Assembly (NCBI GenBank): GCA_044227505.1
Contig: JBGAWP010000005.1
Location: 1 to 64,000, forward strand
DNA: 64,000 bases
From: UBA7236 sp044227505
GTDB lineage: Bacteria; Bacteroidota; Bacteroidia; Chitinophagales; BACL12
Direction: 5' to 3'
Positions 33,128-41,384 of this stretch are shown here, piece by piece (the stretch's first letter is position 1; every line of letters begins with the position of its first letter). The position numbers and the translations under genes are program-made. The notes under the pieces are model-generated. The model did not search any database, had not been told where the DNA came from, and saw only the letters and a list, made by a program, of their open reading frames with translations.

Positions 33128-35635
33128 TTAAATAATTTCAATTATTTTACTTGCAGAAGTTGTTGCTGTATTCACTTTCAGGATATAACTTCCTGCAGGT
33201 ATTTTTTCAATGTCCAAATATATCATTTTTTCTGAAGGATAGGTATCTGAACTGAAAATTGTTTGACCTAACATGTTAATTATTTGAATTTGAGCCTGGT
33301 TTTCCTTATTCTGTAAGACTATCGTTAATCTTTCAGATGCAGGATTTGGATATATCTCCAAGCCGGGAATAACCTGAGATTGTTTTAAAATTTCAATGGT
33401 CTGGTCCACATGCATTTCGCAGCCATTTCCGTATTCGATATAGTTTTTGATAGTATATATGCTTGGAATGGGAAAAAAATGTGTGGCGGGCCAATAATCC
33501 TCCGAACTTGTGCCATCGCCAAATTCCCAGTAGCTATTTGTATACGTTCCAAGAATTGTATAGTCAATAATATCAACACTGGTTTGGAGGTAGTTTGAAT
33601 GGAGTCCAAAGTCAACCGTTGGAGTATTCAGGTTATTTATATATATAATTTTGTTATTGAAACCCATTATTGAACCTGTTGCTGTTTCGGTTACTTCCAG
33701 ATTAAATACAATTTCGCTTTGAAGGTCAAAAAGTGTGGGTAAAATTGTTGCCATATCAAAATTAAGTACCTTGCCAAAATAGGCATCATCGTTATAACTA
33801 TTAGTCCATTTAAAAGTATAAGGATCGAGTTCTGCTCCTGCCATTAAAAGGCCCTGTTCATTATAAATGATGGGAGTTAATTTTAAATTTCCATTATTCG
33901 GTAAATAACAGGGCAGGGTTTGATTGTGAATTTTAATTGTAAAGGCAGATTGCAAATATTTAGAACTATCGGGAAGCCATTGTTGTAAGTAATGAATAAC
34001 TGATTTGTAATCTTCATTATTTATCAAATTGTTCCATTCATTGGGATCTCCTTCGCGATTTTTCCCTATTTTATAAAGTTCCTCTTCCACTGTGGAAAGT
34101 TCATAATTACAATCAGCACCATCGTCTTCATTATTAGACCTGTGTCTGATATAGTGAAACTTATTATTGCGTACAGAATATTGAGGAAAACAAGATGACT
34201 CTTCACCGCTTTCCCGTTTGTAGGTGCTGAGTACCGGTTTTTCAATATTGAGTTCCGGTTGTGATAAAAGGGGAGATAGCGAATTGCCGTCCAAATAATT
34301 TTCTCCATCAGGAAAAACCGGTTCGTTAATTTGAGCGAGATCGCAGATGGTTGGAAACAGATCGAGTAAACTTATAGTACTGCTGCAAAACTGCGATGAC
34401 ATATTTCTATTATCTGTAATTATTACAGGAACACGCAGATCCGTTTCCCATAAAGCTCTCTTAGCCCAATGTTTTTTTTCACCCAATGAATAACCATGAT
34501 CACTACTGATTATTATTACGGTATTATAATAAAGAGCAGGATTTTCTTTTAATTTTTCTAAAATTCTCCCAACCTGTGCATCAATAAACTGGATGGATGC
34601 AATATAGGCCATCACAGCATTTGCGCGTTTTGATTCCGTAAGTATTAATATTTTTTCTTCCTCCGAAAGTGCTTCTTCCATTAACGGTAAAGGATCAATG
34701 GATTCACAATTACTTATAAAGGCGTTGTGGATATAGGTGGTTGCTGAACTTTGTCCCAATGGTCCTAAATTATCATAATCGTTCCATACAATTTTTGGTT
34801 GGGGAGGCATTACAATTCCATTATAAGGAAATGCATTATAGGGATTGTTGTAAGGTTTGTTAAATGGCTCTTCGTAAATATTATCCTGATAAAATTCCGG
34901 ATAATAATTTTCTGTAACGTACATCGGTAAATGCGGAAGATGATATCCTAATGAAAGAAATAATGGGCGGTTGCAAAACAGATCCGGATGAGCAATATAA
35001 TCATCAATTGTTTGAATTACACTATCTGTTGCAATGTAATCTTCCAAGGAGCTTTCAAAACTGCTATCCAGCTTCGCCCATTTAAATTGATCTATGTCTT
35101 CATCACTTTCTTCGGCAGCCGCATTTATTCCGGCACCCTGTTCGACAGTGATGAATTTATTCCAGGATTTTGTTTTGGAGCATACATCGGGGGTTTCTGT
35201 ATCAAATTCGTTTGAAGATGCATCGCAATGAAAAATTTTATCAAATCCCGCAGTAAAATATCCGGCACTGTCTTTCAAATATTGAGGTAAGGTAATAATA
35301 TAATTTCCCGGTATGAAACTTGCGCGATAATCAGCACAATTAATATCCTGATTATTTATTAGGCCGGTGTATGAGGCATCTTTACCGGTAAAAATACTCG
35401 CGCGGGAAGCAGCACATACAGGTGAAGTGGCAAATGCATTCAAAAACACAGTGCCGCTATCTGCAATACTTTTTATGTTAGGCGTTTTTACCTGAGGATG
35501 TCCATCATAGGGTTCAATGTAATCGTTGAGATCGTCAATGATGATATAAATAATATTGGGTTTCGCGAGCTCAACCTGAGCTTGTAAATTTATCACCGCT
35601 CCAAGCAATAATAAAAATAAAAATGTGTTTTTCAT
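33128..35635 (-). CDS. Secreted sulfatase 6, catalytic type C with altered active site, PKD, T9SS
   Basis: An 835-residue protein. Signal peptide to residue 20 (VINLQAQ); IIIDDLND metal motif at 31-38; formylglycine motif C74-A-A-S-R, with Ala for the conserved Pro; SLGYHLPHLP near 230, where Leu replaces the Lys of the KPH motif; SSDHGYSLGEKKHW near 385. Some maturases accept CxAxR, so modification is not excluded, but losing the pocket Lys as well suggests altered specificity or a non-catalytic role. C-terminal half: FKWTNSYND, PKD YWEFGDGT, sorting domain IYPNPASERL, closest to sulfatase 7. First gene of the upstream trio, preceded by a 391-bp leader. Its catalytic half is nearest to sulfatase 3. 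Confidence 0.9.
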   Translation of the reverse strand: MKNTFLFLLLLGAVINLQAQVELAKPNIIYIIIDDLNDYIEPYDGHPQVKTPNIKSIADSGTVFLNAFATSPVCAASRASIFTGKDASYTGLINNQDINCADYRASFIPGNYIITLPQYLKDSAGYFTAGFDKIFHCDASSNEFDTETPDVCSKTKSWNKFITVEQGAGINAAAEESDEDIDQFKWAKLDSSFESSLEDYIATDSVIQTIDDYIAHPDLFCNRPLFLSLGYHLPHLPMYVTENYYPEFYQDNIYEEPFNKPYNNPYNAFPYNGIVMPPQPKIVWNDYDNLGPLGQSSATTYIHNAFISNCESIDPLPLMEEALSEEEKILILTESKRANAVMAYIASIQFIDAQVGRILEKLKENPALYYNTVIIISSDHGYSLGEKKHWAKRALWETDLRVPVIITDNRNMSSQFCSSTISLLDLFPTICDLAQINEPVFPDGENYLDGNSLSPLLSQPELNIEKPVLSTYKRESGEESSCFPQYSVRNNKFHYIRHRSNNEDDGADCNYELSTVEEELYKIGKNREGDPNEWNNLINNEDYKSVIHYLQQWLPDSSKYLQSAFTIKIHNQTLPCYLPNNGNLKLTPIIYNEQGLLMAGAELDPYTFKWTNSYNDDAYFGKVLNFDMATILPTLFDLQSEIVFNLEVTETATGSIMGFNNKIIYINNLNTPTVDFGLHSNYLQTSVDIIDYTILGTYTNSYWEFGDGTSSEDYWPATHFFPIPSIYTIKNYIEYGNGCEMHVDQTIEILKQSQVIPGLEIYPNPASERLTIVLQNKENQAQIQIINMLGQTIFSSDTYPSEKMIYLDIEKIPAGSYILKVNTATTSASKIIEII

Positions 35636-36026
35636 GCTGTGTGTGTTTGAACATTTATATTTTAAATTATTTAAATAAGGAATAAATTAAATTATTTTTT
35701 GTGATTCAAATTGAACCTAAATTAACTATAGCGATGCGTGTAACTTTAGATCATCTGACACAGGGCAAATAGAAAAAATAGAGTCAATTTTGGGTAATAG
35801 AACATGGTATTGGATAAACTAAAATTACTATTATCCCTATCACATACAAGCAGAAACATGCGAATTGACCCATTTTAATTGTGAAATACCTCTTTGAGTT
35901 AGTAAAGGGAGTTCATAACCCAATTTTATGGTTAGAATTTGGGTATTTTCTCGGCAGAACTACCGAAAGCAGAAGTTTGATTTAATGAAATCAGCCGGTA
36001 TTTGGCTGATTTCATTAAATATAAAA
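35636..36026. promoter_or_regulatory. Leader region of the upstream sulfatase trio (391 bp, no gene)
   Basis: AT-rich, without a credible open frame. Contains ttgagttagtaaaggg (about 35894-35909), shared with the downstream trio's leader, and, at its far end, the terminator of sulfatase 7 (35980-36020). Confidence 0.5.
35980..36020 (-). terminator. Perfect hairpin terminator after sulfatase 7
   Basis: atttaatgaaatcagcc (35980-35996) pairs without mismatch to ggctgatttcattaaat (36004-36020) around a 7-nt loop. It begins 6 bp after the stop codon at 36027. No long T tract, but the outer stem is AT-rich on both sides, so it could act in either direction. Confidence 0.8.
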
Positions 36027-38555
36027 TTATCTTACGATTTCGAATTTGGCGTTGGTGAATACATTTTCTGAACGTATTTCAAGAATATAAGAACCAGCGG
36101 GAATAGTTTGAATATTAAGTTGTATCAATTTATTTCTGGAACTTTTTGTTTCGCTATAAACTACCTGGCCAAGGATGTTTAAAATTTGTATCTGCGCATC
36201 CTCAAGTTCATTCTGTAAGGTAATATTTAATTGGGTATTTGCAGGATTTGGGTATAAAGCACATGTATACTCCGACACGCCTTCCCGCAATAAATTGGCT
36301 GTGCGGTGATAATTTTTTAAACAGCCATTACCATATTGAATATAATTTGTAACCGTATAAATTCCGGGTGCTGTGTAATAATGTGTATCAGGTAAATATT
36401 CTTCTGAGGTATTTCCATCTCCAAAATCCCAATACGTATTTGTATAACTGCCTGTTAAGGAATAGGTATTAATTGAGGTTGTTAATCCGGGAACGTCGTT
36501 GGTGAGCGTAAACCCGCCAAAAGGAGTATTTGCGGTATTAATAAAATATGTTTTTGTATTAAATGCAACAAGATCGCCTGTAGCTGTTTCTGTTACTTCA
36601 AGATAAAATAAAATTCTGTCTTTACTTGAATAAACTGCCGGCGAAACTGTAAGCATATTAAAGTTATAATTTTTACCAAAATATTCTGCACCGGTTAAAT
36701 TATTTGTCCATTTAAAGGTATAACCGGCACCGGTTAATAATTCTCCTTCCGGGTTATAAAGTGTAGCCTGTAATTTTATTTTGCTGTTATTTTTTAAGAA
36801 GCAAGGTACAGTGCCGGCATTGGCTATATTTACAATAAAGGCTTTTTGCATATATAAAGCACTGTCAGGTAGAAACTGATGCATGTAATTAACTACAGGT
36901 GCATATGCGGGATCATTTATTAAATTATTCCATTCGTAAGGATCTGTTTCGCGATCAACACCCATGTCGTATAATTCTTCCTCCATAAAACTTGCTGTTT
37001 CATCACATGTTAAAAGGGGAGGATTATTATTGGTCTGATATTTAATATATTTAAATCTATTATTTCGGATGCTATACTGCGGAAAACAGGAAGCTTCGTT
37101 TACCATTCCTACAGGATTTTTAGTTTTAACTGTAGACAGTGATGGTTTTTCCCACATTAATTCAGGGTTGTTCATTAACGGCAAAAAACTGTGTCCGTCA
37201 AGATATCTTCCGCCTGCAGCAAATGTTGGTTCGGGAATATCGAGCAGGTCTAAAAGAGTTGGAAAAATATCTAAAGTACTTACACTTTTACCACATGTTT
37301 GTGCCACGGGATTACGCATGTCTGCAAATACCAGTGGTACTCTTACGTCAGGTTCCCACATGGAAAATTTACCCCAATGTCTTTTTGTTCCAAGGGAAAA
37401 GCCATGGTCCGATGTTAAAATAATTATGCAGTTATTGTAAATTTCCGGATGTGATTGAAGTGCGGTTAAAAATCTTCCCAATTCATAATCCAAAAAATTA
37501 ATACCTGCTATATATGCTAAAATTGCATTTGCTCTTTCGGTTTCATTAATTATTTCAATTCTTTCTGCATCACTTATTCCGGCTTCAATTTCGGGAAGTG
37601 TAATTAAACTCTCTCCGTATTCATCAAAAAGTTCTGCTTCATTATCAGAGGCAAATAATTGTCCCATATATCCGAGTGAATCGTAATCAGCCCATTTTGG
37701 AACTGGTTGTGGTGGCATCAGGAGTCCGTTATAAGGAAAAGCATTATAGGGTTCGTTATACGGTTTATTAAATGGTTCTGCGTAAATATCCTCTACATAA
37801 TCCTCGTTGAAAAAACTTTCCGGAACGTAAAAATTCGCATGTGGTTTTTTAATTCCCAATCCAAGAAAAAATGGATTTCCACAGGTAACATCCGTGCCGA
37901 ATGCAGCAAAGTCATCAATAAATTCAATTGCAGCATCCACACTTACATCATCTTCCATATAATCAATAAGTGTGTCGTCGAGACGCGCCCATTTTAATGT
38001 AAATATTCCTTCATTTACTGCGTCGCCAATCGGGTTGATAATATCATCTTCTACATACACAAAAGCATTGTTCCAGGAAAGTTCTCTTAAACATGGATTC
38101 GGTGTTTCGTCGTCAAAATCGGAAAATGCTTCATAACAATGAAATACTTTTCCGATAGTATAGGTATAATAATCAGCGTTGTCTTTTAAATATCCCGGCA
38201 AGGTATATACTTCCCCATTTCCATCGGCAACCTGAAAATTTTTTCTGAAATTGTAACAGGCATAACTTGTATTATCATAAACCTGAGTATATAAAACGTC
38301 TTTACCTGTAACAAGCGACGTTCTTGCCGGCGCACATTTTGGGGAAGCACAATTTGCATTTGTAAAAACAGTTCCATTTTGTACCAGGGTATTTAAATTA
38401 GGAGTAGAGGCCTGCGGAAAGTATTCAAAACCTTCCATCATGGTATTCATATCATCCATGGTGATAAGAATGATGTATGGTTGTGCAGGGGTTTGTGCAA
38501 ATGTCAGCGGGATTAATCCGGTTAACAACAAATAAAAAGTTAATTTTTTAAGCAT
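36027..38555 (-). CDS. Secreted sulfatase 7, B-like catalytic domain, PKD, T9SS
   Basis: An 842-residue sulfatase and the outermost member of the array. Signal peptide to about residue 20; ITMDDMNT metal motif at 31-38 (Met for Leu); C74-A-P-A-R formylglycine motif; GLGIKKPHAN near 230; TSDHGFSLGTKRHW near 395. The first part resembles type B (GIKKPH, TLPGYLKD, ACYNF), but the second metal motif has the His of type C. C-terminal half: FKWTNNLTGAEY, PKD YWDFGDGN, sorting domain LYPNPANTQL, close to sulfatase 6. It has its own terminator and a 78-bp upstream region shared with the divergent xth gene, so it is probably transcribed alone. Confidence 0.92.
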   Translation of the reverse strand: MLKKLTFYLLLTGLIPLTFAQTPAQPYIILITMDDMNTMMEGFEYFPQASTPNLNTLVQNGTVFTNANCASPKCAPARTSLVTGKDVLYTQVYDNTSYACYNFRKNFQVADGNGEVYTLPGYLKDNADYYTYTIGKVFHCYEAFSDFDDETPNPCLRELSWNNAFVYVEDDIINPIGDAVNEGIFTLKWARLDDTLIDYMEDDVSVDAAIEFIDDFAAFGTDVTCGNPFFLGLGIKKPHANFYVPESFFNEDYVEDIYAEPFNKPYNEPYNAFPYNGLLMPPQPVPKWADYDSLGYMGQLFASDNEAELFDEYGESLITLPEIEAGISDAERIEIINETERANAILAYIAGINFLDYELGRFLTALQSHPEIYNNCIIILTSDHGFSLGTKRHWGKFSMWEPDVRVPLVFADMRNPVAQTCGKSVSTLDIFPTLLDLLDIPEPTFAAGGRYLDGHSFLPLMNNPELMWEKPSLSTVKTKNPVGMVNEASCFPQYSIRNNRFKYIKYQTNNNPPLLTCDETASFMEEELYDMGVDRETDPYEWNNLINDPAYAPVVNYMHQFLPDSALYMQKAFIVNIANAGTVPCFLKNNSKIKLQATLYNPEGELLTGAGYTFKWTNNLTGAEYFGKNYNFNMLTVSPAVYSSKDRILFYLEVTETATGDLVAFNTKTYFINTANTPFGGFTLTNDVPGLTTSINTYSLTGSYTNTYWDFGDGNTSEEYLPDTHYYTAPGIYTVTNYIQYGNGCLKNYHRTANLLREGVSEYTCALYPNPANTQLNITLQNELEDAQIQILNILGQVVYSETKSSRNKLIQLNIQTIPAGSYILEIRSENVFTNAKFEIVR

Positions 38556-38633
38556 TTGTGTGGTATTTCATCGCGAATATAGTAACTCCTGTATACTTTT
38601 ACAATCTTAAATCAAGTTTAAAATTTTTATAAA

Positions 38634-39401
38634 ATGAAGATCATAACCTATAATCTGAATGGCATTCGCGCTGCAATGAACCGGGGGTGGCTCGACTGGG
38701 TGCGGGAACATGCATTTGATATCATTTGTGTACAAGAATTAAAAGCAGAACCCGGACAGTTGGACGTTACACTTTTTGATCAACTGGGTTATCACCATTA
38801 CTGGCATCCGGCAACAAAAAAAGGATACAGCGGTGTCGCCATTTTTTCAAAAATAAAACCGGACAATGTTGTGATAGGTTGTGGAAATAAGGATTATGAT
38901 TTTGAAGGCAGGGTTATTCGTGCCGATTACGGAGATAAAAGTGTTTACTCCATTTATTTTCCTTCCGGCACTACAGGTGATGTTCGGCAGGGAGTTAAAT
39001 ATCAATTCCTCGATTATATTTCCACGCATTTACAGGAGGTGCAGAAAAATAGAAAAAAATTAATTGTTTGTGGTGATTATAATATTGCACATACTCCTTT
39101 AGACATTCACGATCCAAAGGGAAATAAAAACAGCTCCGGATTTTTACCCGAAGAACGCGCATGGATGGATACTTTTTATGGTTCGGGGTATATTGACAGC
39201 CTTCGTTTTTTTAATAAGGATCCACACCAATATACTTGGTGGAGTTACAGAGCAAATGCAAGGGCAAATAATAAAGGATGGAGGATAGATTATATTGCTG
39301 TCACCGAAAATTTGGCGAAGGACCTTGTTGGTGCAAAGATCTATCCCGATGCCATGCACAGCGACCATTGTCCGCAGTTGTTGGAGATGAATTGGGAATG
39401 A
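38634..39401 (+). CDS. xth: Exodeoxyribonuclease III (AP endonuclease)
   Basis: A 255-residue enzyme of the Xth/EEP family that cleaves DNA at abasic sites and removes 3' blocks in base excision repair. Visible motifs: LNGIRAA near residue 8-14, QELKAE with the metal-binding Glu (34-39), the GDYNIAH motif with catalytic Asp and Asn (about 143-149), the RIDYIAV segment and the terminal SDHCPQLLE with the Asp-His pair. Length and order match the family. Its stop TGA lies inside a gaatgaa/ggagtgaa repeat (39395-39430). Divergent from sulfatase 7. Confidence 0.95.
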   Translation: MKIITYNLNGIRAAMNRGWLDWVREHAFDIICVQELKAEPGQLDVTLFDQLGYHHYWHPATKKGYSGVAIFSKIKPDNVVIGCGNKDYDFEGRVIRADYGDKSVYSIYFPSGTTGDVRQGVKYQFLDYISTHLQEVQKNRKKLIVCGDYNIAHTPLDIHDPKGNKNSSGFLPEERAWMDTFYGSGYIDSLRFFNKDPHQYTWWSYRANARANNKGWRIDYIAVTENLAKDLVGAKIYPDAMHSDHCPQLLEMNWE

Positions 39402-39441
39402 AAGAATGAAGGAGTGAAGGAATGAAAAAATGAGCGCCGTC

Positions 39442-39473
39442 GACCTCACAGGTTTGGGAAACCTGTGCAGGTC
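39442..39473. terminator. Hairpin between convergent xth and gldH
   Basis: cacaggttt (39447-39455), loop ggg, aaacctgtg (39459-39467), extended by gacct/aggtc with one bulged base. Palindromes of this type recur between convergent genes in Bacteroidota and probably work as two-way terminators. Confidence 0.65.
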
Positions 39474-39503
39474 TGAAATAAAATGAAAGAATAAATTTCT
39501 AAA

Positions 39504-39989
39504 TTATTTTTGCGGTTGAACACCAAATTTCTCCAGCTTCACCCCAATACTTAAAATAAAAGGAAGCGGATTCATGCGCATATCCTGTTCAAGGGTTATG
39601 GTGTATTTTCCTTTTTGAGGAAGTAAAAAATTACTTTGAACAAGCACCGAATTAAAACAAATACCGTCAACACAATCACCTGTCCATTCGCCGTTTGATT
39701 CAGATAAAATTACACTTACTTTATTTTTCTGAACGGTACTATCAGGAAAAACAGTGGTCATATTTAACCATAGATTATTATAGGGATATTCGTCAGTATG
39801 CCGAACATTGATATATAAGTTGTACGAAATATTTGTATCGAGAACAGAAACTTCAAAATTTTCTTGTTCTCCATAAAACCATCCTTCTTTTTCAAGCGAA
39901 ATATTTTTATCGAAAACACGTGATTGCTCGCAAGCGGAAAATAATATTGCGACAAACAATAAACAATATAGCTGGAAAAGTTTTTTCAA
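39504..39989 (-). CDS. gldH: Gliding motility lipoprotein GldH
   Basis: A 161-residue lipoprotein (lipobox FSAC near residue 19) of the GldH family, an inner- or outer-membrane lipoprotein needed for gliding in flavobacteria and found in many non-gliding Bacteroidota. The pattern YNLYINVRHTDEYPYNNLWL near residues 55-75 (begins YNLYINVRH) and the later KGKYTITLEQDMRMNPL are family hallmarks. The start codon is TTG (39989); no upstream ATG fits because of the ricT stop 6 bp before. It is the last gene of a ricT-linked operon. Confidence 0.9.
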   Translation of the reverse strand: MKKLFQLYCLLFVAILFSACEQSRVFDKNISLEKEGWFYGEQENFEVSVLDTNISYNLYINVRHTDEYPYNNLWLNMTTVFPDSTVQKNKVSVILSESNGEWTGDCVDGICFNSVLVQSNFLLPQKGKYTITLEQDMRMNPLPFILSIGVKLEKFGVQPQK

Positions 39990-39995
39990 AACAAA

Positions 39996-41372
39996 TTATT
40001 TTTTATCGTCGGGATTATTATTTCTGTTATTCGGATTGTTTCTATTATCTCTGTTTGGATTATTCCTATTATTGCGATTGGGGTTGTTCCTGTTGTCGCG
40101 ATTAGGGTTATTTCTGTTATCGCGGTTTGGATTTACCTTGTCTTCCGGTCTTTTATTTCTGTTTGGATTATTATCCTGCTGATTTTGTTGCCGTGGATTT
40201 TGTTGTTTTTGATTTGGATTTCTTTGATTTGGATTGCGTTGATTCGGGTTTCTTTGGTTTGGATTTTTATTTTTCTTACCGGCCTTTTCTATTGTTTTTA
40301 AACTCACATGTTCTATTACATTAATATAATCCACTTCCTTTTTAGCAGGTTCCGCTTCTACTTTTAATCCTTCCAGATGTTCAGGTTTTTTCCCCTCCAC
40401 ATTCATGGCGCGAATTTCTTTTACTTTGTCGATGGTTAATGCATATTGTTTACTGGCATCACTGTATTCATATACCATTAATTTTTTAAAGATATCTGTT
40501 TTAACTAATCGAGCATCTCCATTTTCCGTCTTTAAAAAATCGGCGTCTTTCGGAAACTCATGTAAAGCATCCATGTAGGTATCCAATTCATAATTCAAAC
40601 AGCATTTTAATCTGCCGCATTGACCGGATAATTTAGATTGGTTGATACTGAGATTCTGATATCGGGCAGCATTTGTTCCTACCGATTTAAAATCTGTAAG
40701 CCAAGTTGAGCAACATAATTCACGTCCGCAAGAGCCCAATCCTCCAATTTTTCCTGCTTCCTGCCGGGCTCCTATTTGCCGCATTTCCACTTTAACACGG
40801 AACTCCTTGGCGTATAATTTTATCAATTCCCTGAAATCAACACGATCGTCGGCGATATAATAAAATGTGGCCTTTCTTTTATCCCCTTGATATTCCACCT
40901 CTCCGATCTTCATATCCAGATTGAGTTCACGGGCAAATTTTCTGGCTTTTAACATTGTTGCGCCCTCCATTGCCCGGCCTTCCATCATTTTTTGAACGTC
41001 CGTTTCAGTCGCTTTGCGCAAAATGGGTAAAAACTGACTTTCAGGATTTACCTTGCGCTTTTTCATCTGCAATTTCACTAATTCACCGGAAAGTGAGATG
41101 CGGCCAACATCAAATCCGCTATCTGTCTCTACGCAAACCATGTCGCCGGTCATCACATCTATTTTATTTTTATTGGCGTAAAAGCCTTTGCGTATTCCAT
41201 TCTTGAAGCTTATTTCGTGCACATTGCACTCTTGTCCCACCGGAACAGGGAGAAAACGCAACCAATCGTAAGTATTTAATTTATTACATCCTCCGGTGGC
41301 ACAATGCCCGTTACTCTTGCATCCCGTAGGGGTTCCGGTATTGGAACCAACTGAACATCCTGCACAACTCAT
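39996..41372 (-). CDS. ricT: PSP1-domain protein RicT (YaaT) with Asn-rich repeat tail
   Basis: A 458-residue protein of the RicT/YaaT family. A PSP1 domain (about 50-280) holds the cysteine motifs CGRELCC and CGRLKCC that bind an Fe-S cluster in the Bacillus RicAFT complex, which affects RNase Y-mediated RNA processing. The N-terminus is also Cys-rich (MSCAGC...). From about residue 375 the tail is a low-complexity run of NPNQR and DNRNNPNR repeats, about 80 residues, encoded by tandem nucleotide repeats (about 40020-40260); it is likely disordered. Order holB-ricT-gldH is a conserved Bacteroidota cluster. 12 bp from holB. Confidence 0.93.
   Translation of the reverse strand: MSCAGCSVGSNTGTPTGCKSNGHCATGGCNKLNTYDWLRFLPVPVGQECNVHEISFKNGIRKGFYANKNKIDVMTGDMVCVETDSGFDVGRISLSGELVKLQMKKRKVNPESQFLPILRKATETDVQKMMEGRAMEGATMLKARKFARELNLDMKIGEVEYQGDKRKATFYYIADDRVDFRELIKLYAKEFRVKVEMRQIGARQEAGKIGGLGSCGRELCCSTWLTDFKSVGTNAARYQNLSINQSKLSGQCGRLKCCLNYELDTYMDALHEFPKDADFLKTENGDARLVKTDIFKKLMVYEYSDASKQYALTIDKVKEIRAMNVEGKKPEHLEGLKVEAEPAKKEVDYINVIEHVSLKTIEKAGKKNKNPNQRNPNQRNPNQRNPNQKQQNPRQQNQQDNNPNRNKRPEDKVNPNRDNRNNPNRDNRNNPNRNNRNNPNRDNRNNPNNRNNNPDDKK
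40020..40260 (-). repeat. Tandem repeats inside ricT
   Basis: In-frame repeats of about 15 bp (NPNQR, four to five units) and about 24 bp (DNRNNPNR, four units). Copy number could vary by slippage without frameshift. Confidence 0.8.
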
Positions 41373-41384
41373 TTCTTATATATT

